This document shows, piece by piece, positions 50,175-61,840 of a stretch of DNA of 64,000 nucleotides; the stretch's first letter is position 1; every line of letters begins with the position of its first letter. Origin of the DNA: Bradyrhizobium sp. Ash2021 (GTDB lineage Bacteria; Pseudomonadota; Alphaproteobacteria; Rhizobiales; Xanthobacteraceae); the NCBI RefSeq assembly GCF_031202265.1, contig NZ_CP100604.1, positions 1-64,000 on the forward strand. Reading direction: 5' to 3'. The notes below the pieces were generated by a model that had not been told where the DNA came from, made no database searches, and saw nothing but the letters and a program-made list of their open reading frames with translations. The position numbers and the translations under genes are program-made.

Positions 50175-50228
50175 GATCGGCTGTCATCCCCTGACGTGGC
50201 AATTGACGCACAGGCGGGCGTCGGCGCA

Positions 50229-50345
50229 TGACATTGGAGCGTTTTCGAGCGAAGTGGCTACCGGTTCGCATAGCAATCAAGTTTACGCAGATTGCGTAGA
50301 CTTATCTGCGGTAGAAAACGCGTCAAACGAGAATCAGGGTTGAAT
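50229..50345. repeat. Interrupted GAGCGTTTTCGAGCGAAGTGG repeat
   Basis: Starts GGAGCGTTTTCGAGCGAAGT, continues ACCGGTTCGC, and resumes with GAAAACGCGTCAAACGAGAA. Between the halves is an insert with TTACGCAGATTGCGTAGAC and ATCTGCGG. It resembles a repeat family I associate with Bradyrhizobium. It fills the gap before the M20 peptidase gene. Confidence 0.6.
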
Positions 50346-50367
50346 TGTTTTTAGGCAAAATGCACCG

Positions 50368-51501
50368 ATGACAACCACGTCAGCCAATTCCTTCGATTCC
50401 GGATCGATCCTCGACGGCATCCGCCGCTGGGTTGAAATCGAGACGCCGACCGACGCGCCCGAACAAGTCAACAAGCTCGCCGACCTCGTCGCTGCGGGCT
50501 ATCGCGACCTGCCCGCGACCGTCGAGCGGATCGCGGGCCAAAGCGGATGCGGCGACCATCTCGTCGCGCGTTCGGCATGGGGCCAGAGCGAGCCGGGAAT
50601 CCTGGTGCTGAGTCACCTCGATACGGTTCATCCAATGGGATTCATCGAACGGCTGCCGTTCAAGATCGAGGGCGACGTCGCATTCGGCCCCGGCATCTAC
50701 GACATGAAGGGCGGAGCCTATCTCGCCTACCACGCCTTCCGGCAGGTTTGCGCCAATGGCGCGCGCTCGCCACTGGGCGTGACCCAGCTCTACGTCTCCG
50801 ATGAAGAAATCGGCAGTCCGACCTCGCGGGCGCTGATCGAGGCCGAGGGACGCAAAGCGAAATATGTGCTGGTGACCGAACCCGCGCGGGACGGCGGAAA
50901 AATTGTCACCGGACGCAAGGGCGTCGGCCGCTTCGAGATTTTCATCAGGGGCGTGCCTTCCCATGCCGGCACGCGGCCGGGGGACGGCCGCAGCGCCATC
51001 CGCGAACTCGGCAACATCATTCAGACGCTGGAGGCGATGAACGATCTCAAGCGCGGCATCACCGTCAATGTCGGCGTGGTCAGGGGCGGCACCAGGCCGA
51101 ACGTGATTGCGGAGGAGGCCTATGCCGAGGTCGACATGCGCGTGCCGACCATTGCCGATTCCGACGAGCTGGTACCGAAAATCCTTGGTTTGAAATCACG
51201 CACCGACGGCGTCACCGTCAAGGTGATGGGCGAATTGAACCGCCCGCCTTACGAAAAGGGCAACGCCGGCGCAGCGCTCTACGAGCATGCAAAAACGCTC
51301 GCGGCCGAAATCGGCTTCGATCTGGTGGATACATCGACCGGCGGCGGCTCCGACGGCAATTTCACCGCACCTCATACCGCAACCCTCGACGGCCTCGGCG
51401 TCGACGGCAAGGGCGCGCACACCCATTACGAACAGATGTACATTTCATCGATCGAGCCGCGGGCGCGGCTGCTGCATCGGCTGTACCAGACGCTGCGATG
51501 A
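50368..51501 (+). CDS. M20 family metallopeptidase (glutamate carboxypeptidase-like)
   Basis: Zinc-dependent exopeptidase of 377 residues in the M20 family. Metal-binding segments are LVLSHLDTVHPMGF, FGPGIYDMKGGAYLAYHAF, YVSDEEIGSPTSRALIE and VTEPARDGGKIVTGRKGVG, with a dimerisation domain containing GVPSHAGTRPGDGRSAIREL. GTGGGSDGNFTAP near the C-terminus is typical of carboxypeptidase G2-like members. The substrate is unknown. trmB overlaps the stop by four bases. It occupies the position often held by metK. Confidence 0.9.
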   Translation: MTTTSANSFDSGSILDGIRRWVEIETPTDAPEQVNKLADLVAAGYRDLPATVERIAGQSGCGDHLVARSAWGQSEPGILVLSHLDTVHPMGFIERLPFKIEGDVAFGPGIYDMKGGAYLAYHAFRQVCANGARSPLGVTQLYVSDEEIGSPTSRALIEAEGRKAKYVLVTEPARDGGKIVTGRKGVGRFEIFIRGVPSHAGTRPGDGRSAIRELGNIIQTLEAMNDLKRGITVNVGVVRGGTRPNVIAEEAYAEVDMRVPTIADSDELVPKILGLKSRTDGVTVKVMGELNRPPYEKGNAGAALYEHAKTLAAEIGFDLVDTSTGGGSDGNFTAPHTATLDGLGVDGKGAHTHYEQMYISSIEPRARLLHRLYQTLR

Positions 51502-52241
51502 GCGCGTTGCCTGGCGATCCCGAAGATCGCGAAACCCCGTCTGACGAAGGCGCCGCCGCTCACGCGCGCGGTTCGTTCTTCGGCCGCCGCAAGGGCCACA
51601 AACTGCGCATCCACCAGGCCGACCTGATCGCGCATCTGCTGCCGCAGCTGGCGCTCGACATCGGCAGCCCCGCGCCGGCCAATCTCGCCGATCTCTTCGG
51701 AATGCCGCTCGACGATGTCAGGCTCGAAATCGGATTCGGCGGCGGCGAGCATTTGATCGCCGAAGCGCAGGCATTTCCCACCATCGGGTTCATCGGCTGC
51801 GAGCCCTATGTCAACGGCATGGCCAAGATCCTGACGCAGATCGAGGCCGCCCAAATCAGAAACATCCGGCTTTACGCCGGCGACGCCGCCGAACTGGTGG
51901 CATGGGCGCCGCCGCGATCGATGGCCCGGATCGACCTGATCCATCCCGATCCCTGGCCGAAGCGGCGGCACTGGAAACGGCGCTTCGTGCAGGACGCGAC
52001 GGTTGCGGCGATGGCGCGCATCATCAAGCCGCACGGCGAGTTTCGTTTCGTCAGCGATATCGACGACTATTGCGCATGGACGCTGGCGCATTTGTTGCGC
52101 TCGCCGGATTTTTTGTGGACGGCAGAGCGCGCCGCCGATTGGCATTCGCCCTGGGCCGGCTACACCATGACGCGCTACGGACGCAAAGCCGAGCGCGAGG
52201 GGCGGAAAGCGGCGTATCTGCGGTTTCGGAGAGTCGGATAA
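51498..52241 (+). CDS. trmB: tRNA (guanine-N7)-methyltransferase
   Basis: SAM-dependent methyltransferase forming m7G46 in tRNA, 247 residues. The SAM-binding motif is VRLEIGFGGGEHLIAEAQAF, followed by FIGCEPYVNGMAKIL and the signature DLIHPDPWPKRRHWKRRF with the catalytic region. The N-terminal ~30 residues are basic and variable. The ATG at 51498 overlaps the peptidase stop. A palindromic repeat directly follows, then a convergent gene. Confidence 0.95.
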   Translation: MSALPGDPEDRETPSDEGAAAHARGSFFGRRKGHKLRIHQADLIAHLLPQLALDIGSPAPANLADLFGMPLDDVRLEIGFGGGEHLIAEAQAFPTIGFIGCEPYVNGMAKILTQIEAAQIRNIRLYAGDAAELVAWAPPRSMARIDLIHPDPWPKRRHWKRRFVQDATVAAMARIIKPHGEFRFVSDIDDYCAWTLAHLLRSPDFLWTAERAADWHSPWAGYTMTRYGRKAEREGRKAAYLRFRRVG

Positions 52242-52255
52242 AAGATCTCACCGCC

Positions 52256-52339
52256 GTCATTGCGAGCGAAGCGAAGCAATCCATGCGGCAGCGGAAGGAA
52301 AGAATGGATTGCTTCGTCGCTTCGCTCCTCGCAATGACG
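52256..52339. repeat. GTCATTGCGAG palindromic repeat, copy 5
   Basis: Short form nearly identical to the copy at 34777-34860, differing mainly in the central loop. It lies between the convergent trmB and DUF2336 genes, nine bases from the latter's stop. Confidence 0.88.
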
Positions 52340-52347
52340 AGGAAGGA

Positions 52348-53430
52348 TCACCCCGACGGGCGGAGCTTCCAGAAGCCGACGACGCGCTCGGCGGTCGACG
52401 GCATCAGGCGCGCGAAATTCACGCGCGCGCTTTCGATGTCGGCCGGCGACGCCACCCGGTTCGGGCCCAGCCGAAGCAGGATCAGCGCACGCACGGTCGC
52501 CCATTCGAGGCCGACCGCCTTGCCGGCGATCAGGATCGGATCGTAGCGCTCGCCGGCAATCAGACGGTCCAGCGTTGCGATTTTCACGCCGGTCATGGCG
52601 GAGAGCGCCGCAACCGATTCCTCGTATTTGTAGGATTTCGCAAAGCCGAGCAGCGCGCTCTCGTTCAGTTCGCCGGCCCGGTGCAGCGCCAGCACCGTGC
52701 GCTGGGCCGGCGCGAAATCGCGCTGGCTCTCGACCCGCTCGGTCAGGCCTGAGATTTCGCTCATCGCCCGCTTGATCGCCGATTGTCTTGCGGGCTTGAC
52801 CACATCGAACAGACGGCGGCGAACGACATCGATCGAACCGGCCAGCAGATCCTTCAATTGCTCGGCCGACAGATCGTCGCGCTGACCGACCGCAAGCGTC
52901 AGCACGCCGTCCTGGCCGGCGCGCTTGATCAGCGTCGAATAGCCCGATGACGAGAACTGTGCACCGGCATTGCGTGCCGCGCGCCGGACGACGTCGCGAT
53001 CGCCGCGGCGCACGATGACGTCGGTGAGATCGGCCGAAAGCGCCGGCCGCTCCGACATCGCCAGCAGATGGCCTTGGCCCTTTGTCGCCGCGATTTCGAT
53101 CAGCACCTGCTCAGTGATGACGGGCGATCGGCGCAGCAACGGCCCCGCGATCGCGATTTCGTCTTCATGCGCGAGTTGCCCGACCAGCCCGCGCGGCGCG
53201 TTGGCAAGCAGCGACAGCCGCTCGGCCAGATCGGCGCGCGCGGCAAATTCGGCGTGCGGGACCAGACTGGTCAGGACACCGTCGAACAGATCGACGTGAT
53301 CGGCGCGGAAAGTCGCTGCGCCCTGCAGGAACAGCTCGCTGATCCGGCGCGCGGCCTCGGCGCGGCGTTTGGGGTCGCCTCCTCGGACGATCTCGTCGAG
53401 TCCGGGGATCAGCGTGGTCGCTGTTGTCAT
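52348..53430 (-). CDS. DUF2336 domain protein
   Basis: A 360-residue helical protein with DUF2336-type repeats, a family largely restricted to alphaproteobacteria and of unknown function. Typical segments are RAEAARRISELFLQGAATF, then LFDGVLTSLVPHAEFAARAD and LAERLSLLANAPRGLVGQLA, then EDEIAIAGPLLRRSP. Such proteins fold as alpha-helical repeats of HEAT type. Divergent from rimP with a 335-base gap. No membrane segment or catalytic motif is seen. Confidence 0.8.
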   Translation of the reverse strand: MTTATTLIPGLDEIVRGGDPKRRAEAARRISELFLQGAATFRADHVDLFDGVLTSLVPHAEFAARADLAERLSLLANAPRGLVGQLAHEDEIAIAGPLLRRSPVITEQVLIEIAATKGQGHLLAMSERPALSADLTDVIVRRGDRDVVRRAARNAGAQFSSSGYSTLIKRAGQDGVLTLAVGQRDDLSAEQLKDLLAGSIDVVRRRLFDVVKPARQSAIKRAMSEISGLTERVESQRDFAPAQRTVLALHRAGELNESALLGFAKSYKYEESVAALSAMTGVKIATLDRLIAGERYDPILIAGKAVGLEWATVRALILLRLGPNRVASPADIESARVNFARLMPSTAERVVGFWKLRPSG

Positions 53431-53554
53431 AAACCTACCTAAACCGGCCGCATCGGCTGGTTTTGCGGCAATCTAGGCGGGGTAGGTGAATGAAGGGTTA
53501 GGTTTGCATCGCTTCCGAGGTGATGTAAAATCGCTCTTAACGGGGTCCCGGGCC

Positions 53555-53650
53555 TTGCCGGATTGCGGGAAAACCGCTATATCCGCGGCAACTTATCGTT
53601 CTCATACGATCGCGTATTGAGAGTGGGCCCCCCCGGACCCGCTCTTTTTT
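53555..53650 (+). promoter_or_regulatory. rimP operon promoter and leader terminator (attenuator candidate)
   Basis: TTGCCG at 53555-53560 and CTATAT at 53577-53582 (16-base spacer) form a plausible promoter. About 40 bases on, AGAGTGGGCCC (53620-53630) and GGACCCGCTCT (53635-53645) pair at 9 of 10 positions, counting one G-U, and a run of six T follows. This is a terminator-like hairpin inside the leader, about 115 bases before rimP. Premature termination control of the operon is the natural reading. Confidence 0.5.
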
Positions 53651-53765
53651 ATTACCTGAACGAGCCCAGCCCGGAACGGGTGGCAGGCCCGGTTCAGGGA
53701 ACCGGCCGGATCGCAGTGAAGGCCCGGCTTCAACCTATGCACGTAAGACGCTTTTGACCCTGGAT

Positions 53766-54530
53766 ATGACCGATCCAACGACTGGTTCCGTGGACCTAGA
53801 CCTGCTTGCCGAGCCCCGTCTCGTGGTCGAGCCGGGCTTGGCCGCGCGCGTGTCGGCGGTCGCCGGTCCGGTGCTGCAGGGGATGGGCTACCGGCTGGTG
53901 CGGATCAAGATATCCGCCGAATCCGGCTGCACGGTCCAGATCATGGCGGAACGGCCCGACGGAACCATGCAGATCGAGGATTGCGAGGCGATTTCGCGGG
54001 CGCTGTCGCCAGTGCTCGACGTCGCCGATCCGATCGAGAAGGCCTATCGGCTGGAGATCTCGTCGCCGGGCATCGATCGCCCGCTGGTGCGGCGTACGGA
54101 TTTCGAGCGCTATGCCGGCCATCTGGTGAAGGTCGAGATGGCGGTCGCCCATCAGGGCCGCAAGCGGTTCCGCGGCATCCTCGCAGGTGTCGAGGGCGAC
54201 GCGGTGCGGCTGCATCGCGATGACCCGCGCGCGGACGAAGATGCCGATGTGCTGCTGGTGATGGAAGACATCGCCGATGCGAGACTGGTGCTGACCGACG
54301 AGCTGGTCGCGGAATCGATGCGGCGCGGCAAGGCAGCCGAGCGCGAGCTCAAGCAGAATCTCGGGCTGGCGCCGCCACCCCCGCCGCATGCGAAGAAAAG
54401 CGATCCGGCGAAAAGCAACAAGCCGAAGCCGAAATTGCCGAAGAAGCCGTTGCCGAAGAATACCAAGAAACACCGCCTCGCCGCGCAAGGATTGCCCGGC
54501 GGCGAATTCGATCCCAGCGAAGGAGACTGA
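53766..54530 (+). CDS. rimP: Ribosome maturation factor RimP
   Basis: 30S subunit assembly factor, 254 residues. The RimP domains are seen in [39 protein letters not shown] and [20 protein letters not shown]. The C-terminal ~80 residues are an unusual Pro/Lys-rich tail ([17 protein letters not shown]) beyond the normal domain, as in other Bradyrhizobium-like RimP. The ATG at 53766 was chosen over TTG at 53754. It heads the rimP-nusA-ylxR-infB operon, with nusA three bases after its stop. Confidence 0.93.
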   Translation: MTDPTTGSVDLDLLAEPRLVVEPGLAARVSAVAGPVLQGMGYRLVRIKISAESGCTVQIMAERPDGTMQIEDCEAISRALSPVLDVADPIEKAYRLEISSPGIDRPLVRRTDFERYAGHLVKVEMAVAHQGRKRFRGILAGVEGDAVRLHRDDPRADEDADVLLVMEDIADARLVLTDELVAESMRRGKAAERELKQNLGLAPPPPPHAKKSDPAKSNKPKPKLPKKPLPKNTKKHRLAAQGLPGGEFDPSEGD

Positions 54531-54533
54531 GCC

Positions 54534-56147
54534 ATGGCAGCTGTCAGCGCCAACAAACTTGAACTGCTGCAGATCGCGGACGCGGTCGCCCGCGAAAAAT
54601 CGATCGACCGCGGCATCGTGATCGCGGCGATGGAAGACGCCATCGCCAAGGCGGCCCGCGCCCGTTACGGCAGCGAGACCGACGTTCACGCCGAAATCGA
54701 CGCCAAGAAGGGCGAGCTCCGGCTGTCGCGCCACATGCTGGTGGTCGACGTGGTCGAGAACTCGTCGAACCAGATTTCGCTGGCGGACGCGCAGCGCGCC
54801 AATCCGGGCGCCCAGGTCGGCGACACCATCGCCGATACGCTGCCGCCGCTGGAATATGGCCGCATCGCCGCGCAATCCGCCAAGCAGGTGATCGTGCAGA
54901 AGGTGCGCGAGGCCGAGCGCGACCGGCAATACCAGGAATTCAAGGACCGCATCGGCGACATCGTCAACGGCATCGTCAAGCGCGTCGAATATGGCAGCGT
55001 GATTGTCGATCTCGGCCGTGGCGAAGCCATCGTGCGCCGCGACGAGATGCTGCCGCGCGAGGTGTTCCGCAACGGCGACCGCGTCCGCGCCTATATTTTC
55101 GACGTCCGCCGTGAAACCCGCGGGCCGCAGATCTTCCTGTCGCGCACCCATCCGCAATTCATGGCCAAACTGTTTGCGCAGGAGGTGCCGGAAATCTATG
55201 ACGGCATTGTCGAGATCAAGGCGGTGGCCCGCGATCCCGGCTCGCGCGCGAAAATCGGGGTGATTTCGCGGGATTCCTCGGTCGATCCGGTCGGCGCCTG
55301 CGTCGGCATGCGCGGCTCGCGCGTGCAGGCCGTGGTCAATGAATTGCAGGGCGAGAAGATCGACATCATCCCGTGGTCGCCCGATATCGCGACCTTTGTC
55401 GTCAACGCGCTGGCGCCCGCCGAAGTCGCCAAGGTCGTGATCGACGAAGAGCGCGAGCGGATCGAGGTGGTGGTGCCCGATACCAATAACCAGCTGTCGC
55501 TGGCGATCGGCCGCCGGGGCCAGAACGTGCGTCTTGCCTCGCAGCTGACCGGCTGGGACATCGACATCCTCACCGAGCAGGAAGAATCCGAGCGCCGCCA
55601 GGCCGATTTCGAGAACTCGACGCGGGTGTTCATGGAAGCGCTCAATGTCGACGAGGTGGTCGGCCAATTGCTGGCGTCGGAAGGCTTTACCTCGGTCGAG
55701 GAACTCGCACTGGTCGACATCAAGGAGTTGGCCGGCATCGAGGGTTTTGACGACGAAACCGCCAACGAACTGCAGAACAGGGCGAAAGAATACCTGGAAC
55801 AGCTCGAAACCGAGCTGGAAAACAAACGTAAGGAGCTCGGTGTGGACGACGCTTTGAAGACGGTGCCCGGCGTGACCTCGAAGATGCTGGTGAAGTTCGG
55901 CGAGAACGACATCAAGACCGTCGAGGATCTGGCCGGCTGCGCCACCGACGATCTGGTCGGCTGGACCGAGCGCAAGGAAGGCGGCGAGCCGACCAAGCAT
56001 CCCGGCATTCTCGACGCCAACGACATCTCGCGCGACGACGCGGAAGCCATGATCATGCAGGCCCGCGTCCTTGCCGGCTGGATCACCGAGGCCGACCTCG
56101 CCAAGCAGTCCGAGGCGGCGGAAGCCCCCGAAGACCTGACGGCGTAA
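54534..56147 (+). CDS. nusA: Transcription termination/antitermination factor NusA
   Basis: RNA polymerase-binding factor controlling pausing, termination and antitermination, 537 residues. An N-terminal polymerase-binding domain is followed by S1 ([20 protein letters not shown], about residues 135-200), two KH domains ([20 protein letters not shown] and [20 protein letters not shown]), and C-terminal helix-hairpin-helix repeats ([19 protein letters not shown]). Length and order are normal. It is translationally close to rimP and to ylxR. Confidence 0.97.
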   Translation: MAAVSANKLELLQIADAVAREKSIDRGIVIAAMEDAIAKAARARYGSETDVHAEIDAKKGELRLSRHMLVVDVVENSSNQISLADAQRANPGAQVGDTIADTLPPLEYGRIAAQSAKQVIVQKVREAERDRQYQEFKDRIGDIVNGIVKRVEYGSVIVDLGRGEAIVRRDEMLPREVFRNGDRVRAYIFDVRRETRGPQIFLSRTHPQFMAKLFAQEVPEIYDGIVEIKAVARDPGSRAKIGVISRDSSVDPVGACVGMRGSRVQAVVNELQGEKIDIIPWSPDIATFVVNALAPAEVAKVVIDEERERIEVVVPDTNNQLSLAIGRRGQNVRLASQLTGWDIDILTEQEESERRQADFENSTRVFMEALNVDEVVGQLLASEGFTSVEELALVDIKELAGIEGFDDETANELQNRAKEYLEQLETELENKRKELGVDDALKTVPGVTSKMLVKFGENDIKTVEDLAGCATDDLVGWTERKEGGEPTKHPGILDANDISRDDAEAMIMQARVLAGWITEADLAKQSEAAEAPEDLTA

Positions 56148-56162
56148 GGAGATGACCCGCGC

Positions 56163-56843
56163 ATGCTTGCCGTGGCTGACCCCGATCTCGACAATGGACC
56201 GCGGACCGACAGGTCCGCGACCATGCGGATGTGCGCGGTCACCCGCGAGGTGCGCCCAATCGACGAGCTGATCCGGTTCGTGGTCGCCCCGACGGGCGAG
56301 GTGATCCCGGATTTGAAGCGAAAACTCCCCGGCCGCGGCCTCTGGGTTTCGGCCTCGCGCCGGACCGTTGCGGAAGCGGTGCGGCGACACCAGTTTAGCA
56401 AGGGTTTCAAGCGCGACGTTCGCGCCGCGCCGAGCCTTCCCGCGGACACCGAAATTTTGCTGATTCGCAGCGTCGCCGAGGCATTGGCCATGGCCGCCAA
56501 GGCCGGTCAGGTCGTCGCCGGTTTTGCCAAGGTCGAGGGCCTGCTTGCGCAAGGGGCGGCCCAGGCCCTGATCCACGCTTCCGACGGCGCGGCCGACGGA
56601 ATCCGCAAATTGGACGCGATCGTGCGGCAAAAGGCCGGAAATATTGCTGAATCGCCGGATTTTCCGACCGTCAATGTTTTGACCTCGGCAGAATTGGATT
56701 TGGCACTGGGCCGGTCAAATGTGATACATGCTGCCCTGCTCGCGGGCCCGGCGAGCAAGACGTTCCTGTCGCGCTGCCAGATCCTGGTCCGATACCGGAT
56801 GGCCGATGACGACAAGACCGAAGGTAGCGGCCAGAAATTCTGA
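56163..56843 (+). CDS. YlxR/DUF448 RNA-binding protein with L7Ae-like domain
   Basis: A 226-residue protein joining two small RNA-related domains. The N-terminal DUF448/YlxR part contains MRMCAVTREVRPIDELIRFV and KLPGRGLWVSASR. The second half resembles the L7Ae/YlxQ fold: AMAAKAGQVVAGFAKVEGLL and AQALIHASDGAADGIRK. Its place between nusA and infB is the standard one. The exact RNA target is unknown. The C-terminal ~60 residues are a variable extension. Confidence 0.9.
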   Translation: MLAVADPDLDNGPRTDRSATMRMCAVTREVRPIDELIRFVVAPTGEVIPDLKRKLPGRGLWVSASRRTVAEAVRRHQFSKGFKRDVRAAPSLPADTEILLIRSVAEALAMAAKAGQVVAGFAKVEGLLAQGAAQALIHASDGAADGIRKLDAIVRQKAGNIAESPDFPTVNVLTSAELDLALGRSNVIHAALLAGPASKTFLSRCQILVRYRMADDDKTEGSGQKF

Positions 56844-56906
56844 CTAACAAGACTTGCTTCAACGACTGTGCGGATACGCACAAGCAAACGAGATTAGGAC
56901 TGCTGA

Positions 56907-59546
<2,640 letters not shown>

Positions 59547-59592
59547 GTCCAAGTCTTACAGAGCGCCTGGGATTTTCAATCTGAACCGGCGT

Positions 59593-59672
59593 GCCCCGCG
59601 AAGGCGGGGCATCTACTAGTCAGCGAACTGATTTTGGTCAGGGATACTGGATCACCCGCTTTTGCGGGTGAT
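59593..59672. repeat. Two hairpins between infB and rbfA
   Basis: GCCCCGC/GCGGGGC (59593-59610, four-base loop) and ATCACCCGC/GCGGGTGAT (59651-59672, loop TTTT) are perfect stems. They resemble short dispersed repeats. They could also slow or end transcription between infB and rbfA, though neither is followed by a T-tract. Confidence 0.55.
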
Positions 59673-59693
59673 GAATACATTGGGATTTTGAGA

Positions 59694-60107
59694 ATGCCCC
59701 GCCATCACCAGAAAAGTTCCGCCCCCGGCGGCTCGCAACGACAGTTGCGCGTCGGCGAGACCGTACGCCACGCCGTCGCCGATATTCTGTCGCAGGGTAG
59801 CGTCCACGATCCCGATCTTGAAGGCCACATCATCACCGTTCCCGAGGTGCGAATGTCGCCGGACCTGAAGCTCGCAACGGTCTACGTGATGCCGCTCGGC
59901 GGACGCGACACCGATGTCGTGATCGCCGCCCTCGAGCGCCACAAGAAGTATTTGCGCGGCGAGATCGCGCACCGCGTTAACCTGAAATTTTCCCCTGATA
60001 TCCGCTTCCGCGTCGACGAGCGATTCGACGAAGCGGAACGAATAGAGAAATTACTGCGAACACCTGCGGTGCAAAAAGACCTCGCACCCGATTCGGACGA
60101 CAAGTGA
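59694..60107 (+). CDS. rbfA: Ribosome-binding factor A
   Basis: Small KH-fold factor that helps 16S rRNA 5'-end maturation and cold adaptation, 137 residues. [38 protein letters not shown] and [20 protein letters not shown] are the family blocks. The ATG at 59694 was chosen over an upstream in-frame start that reads through a hairpin. truB overlaps its stop codon. Confidence 0.95.
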   Translation: MPRHHQKSSAPGGSQRQLRVGETVRHAVADILSQGSVHDPDLEGHIITVPEVRMSPDLKLATVYVMPLGGRDTDVVIAALERHKKYLRGEIAHRVNLKFSPDIRFRVDERFDEAERIEKLLRTPAVQKDLAPDSDDK

Positions 60108-61219
60108 TGATCGTGACCACCGCAAACAGCGTGATCGAGCAGCCGAATGCTGAATCGAGCGACGTCCAGAAAAATATTTTTCAGGAACCGCGCAGCGATG
60201 AGCAGCCGCGGCGCGCCAACAACGACCCGCGGCAGAAGCAGCCGCGGCAGAACAATCAGCCGCGCCGCGACAAGCGCGACGTTCACGGCTGGGTCGTGCT
60301 CGACAAGCCGATCGGCATGACCTCGACGCATGCGGTCGCGGTGTTGAAGCGGCTGTTTTCCGCCAAGCGCGCGGGCCATGCCGGCACCCTCGATCCGCTC
60401 GCCTCGGGCGGCTTGCCGATCGCGCTCGGCGAGGCCACCAAGACGGTTCCCTTCGTGATGGACGGCCGCAAGCGCTATCGCTTCACGGTGGCCTGGGGCG
60501 AGGAACGCGATACCGACGACACCGAAGGAAGGGTGACCCAGGCCAGCGATGTCAGGCCCTCCGCGGAGGCGATCCGGGACCTGCTGCCGCGATTCACCGG
60601 CCTGATCGAGCAGATCCCGCCGCAATATTCGGCGATCAAGGTCCAGGGCGAGCGCGCCTACGATCTGGCGCGGGACGGCGAGACCGTGGAATTGAAGCCG
60701 CGGCCGGTCGAGATTCACCAATTAACCCTTGTCGAACATGGCGATAACGGCCAGTCCGTGTTCGAGGCCGAGTGCGGAAAAGGTACCTATGTAAGGGCGC
60801 TGGCCCGCGATATCGGCCGGATTCTGGGCTGTTTCGGCCATATCTGTGCGTTGCGGCGGACTCTGGTCGGTCCGTTTACCGAACGAGACATGATTCCGCT
60901 GGAACAGTTGGAGGCTTTGTGCAATAGAGCCGCGTCGGGCGAGGGTAGCCTCGCCGACGCGCTATTGCCCGTTGAGACCGCGCTGGACGACATCCCGGCA
61001 CTGGCCGTCACACGGGCTGATGCGGCAAGGCTCCACCGGGGCCAAGCCGTTTTGTTGCGCGGACGGGATGCGCCCAATAGTAGCGGCACAGTCTATGTCA
61101 CGGTGGCAGGCCGGCTTCTGGCCCTCGCCGAAATTGGCAATGGCGAGCTCATCCCCAAGCGCGTGTTCAACCTGACCGGACTGACTGCCAGTTCGGCTCG
61201 CAACAATGGAAGTGTTTGA
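60107..61219 (+). CDS. truB: tRNA pseudouridine(55) synthase TruB
   Basis: Makes pseudouridine at position 55 of the tRNA T-loop, 370 residues. A ~60-residue low-complexity N-terminal extension rich in Arg, Asn and Gln precedes the catalytic domain: [38 protein letters not shown] with the catalytic Asp, and [16 protein letters not shown]. The C-terminal part carries a PUA-like segment. The ATG at 60107 shares a base with the rbfA stop; a GTG at 60104 is equally possible. rpsO follows two bases later. Confidence 0.94.
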   Translation: MIVTTANSVIEQPNAESSDVQKNIFQEPRSDEQPRRANNDPRQKQPRQNNQPRRDKRDVHGWVVLDKPIGMTSTHAVAVLKRLFSAKRAGHAGTLDPLASGGLPIALGEATKTVPFVMDGRKRYRFTVAWGEERDTDDTEGRVTQASDVRPSAEAIRDLLPRFTGLIEQIPPQYSAIKVQGERAYDLARDGETVELKPRPVEIHQLTLVEHGDNGQSVFEAECGKGTYVRALARDIGRILGCFGHICALRRTLVGPFTERDMIPLEQLEALCNRAASGEGSLADALLPVETALDDIPALAVTRADAARLHRGQAVLLRGRDAPNSSGTVYVTVAGRLLALAEIGNGELIPKRVFNLTGLTASSARNNGSV

Positions 61220-61221
61220 CG

Positions 61222-61491
61222 ATGTCGATTACCGCAGAACGCAAAGCGGAAGTCATCAAGACGAATGCCAACAAGGCCGGCGACACCGGCTCGCCCGAGG
61301 TTCAGGTCGCGATCCTGTCGGAACGCATCAACAACCTCACCGGACATTTCAAGTCCCACGTGAAAGACAATCATTCACGCCGTGGTCTTTTGAAAATGGT
61401 CGCAACACGCCGTTCCCTGCTCGATTACATCAAGCGGAAGGACGAGGCGCGTTACAAGGCCTTGCTCGAAAAGCACAACATTCGTCGCTGA
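61222..61491 (+). CDS. rpsO: 30S ribosomal protein S15
   Basis: Primary 16S rRNA-binding protein of the central domain, 89 residues, the expected length. [40 protein letters not shown] and [18 protein letters not shown] are diagnostic. The ATG at 61222 was chosen over one six bases earlier. A strong hairpin follows at 61503, so most transcripts may end between rpsO and pnp. Confidence 0.98.
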   Translation: MSITAERKAEVIKTNANKAGDTGSPEVQVAILSERINNLTGHFKSHVKDNHSRRGLLKMVATRRSLLDYIKRKDEARYKALLEKHNIRR

Positions 61492-61502
61492 TACCCTGGT
61501 TC

Positions 61503-61526
61503 ACGCGCGCTTCTGGCGCGCGTTTT
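61503..61526 (+). terminator. Intrinsic terminator after rpsO
   Basis: ACGCGCGC and GCGCGCGT pair perfectly (8 bp) with loop TTCTG, 11 bases after the stop; TTTTCG follows. It is likely a partial terminator separating rpsO from pnp. Confidence 0.8.
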
Positions 61527-61537
61527 CGCATGATTTT

Positions 61538-61628
61538 CCGCAAAGCGGACTTTCGATTTTCGAAAGACGATCATGTGCAAGAGCACGATTTACGGAAAAG
61601 CGGATCCCGGTTTTCCGAAAAGATCGCG
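61538..61628. repeat. Degenerate TTTTCCG palindromic repeat
   Basis: Contains GCAAAGCGGACTTTCG, GATTTTCGAAAGACGATCAT and GTTTTCCGAAAAGATC arms, related to the repeat at 36757-36805. It lies between rpsO and pnp; no gene is supported. Confidence 0.65.
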
Positions 61629-61670
61629 CTCAAACATAGACGTTCAGCAGCAATCCGGCCGCTGGGCATA

Positions 61671-61791
61671 ACGGGCAAGGTGCCCGTACGACCGAGAGGA
61701 TGGCCGCCATCCGAAATATAGAGACCATGGCAGGATCGCCGGATGCTGATCTCGTATTGCGATCAGCGTCCCGCAATCTTGCGCATGGTCT
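61671..61791 (+). promoter_or_regulatory. Structured leader of pnp
   Basis: ACGGGCA-AGG-TGCCCGT (61671-61687) is a perfect 7-bp hairpin. AGACCATG (61722-61729) and CATGGTCT (61784-61791) form an 8-bp outer stem enclosing GCTGATC/GATCAGC (61745-61751 and 61761-61767). The pnp ATG is 50 bases on. In enterobacteria the pnp leader folds and is cut by RNase III for autocontrol; the same role here is inferred. Confidence 0.45.
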
Positions 61792-61840
61792 TTGTGTTTC
61801 AGGCGTTCGTTCTTTCGCGAACCCATGAAAGAAGACCACA

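Noticed and set aside
53520..53660. Initiator tRNA gene upstream of rimP as in some enterobacteria
   Set aside because: No cloverleaf or CCA end can be drawn; the sequence holds a promoter-like pair and a terminator hairpin instead.
53796..56630. Long minus-strand open frame opposite rimP, nusA and ylxR
   Set aside because: The plus-strand operon is unambiguous; the antisense product has no domain and shadow composition.
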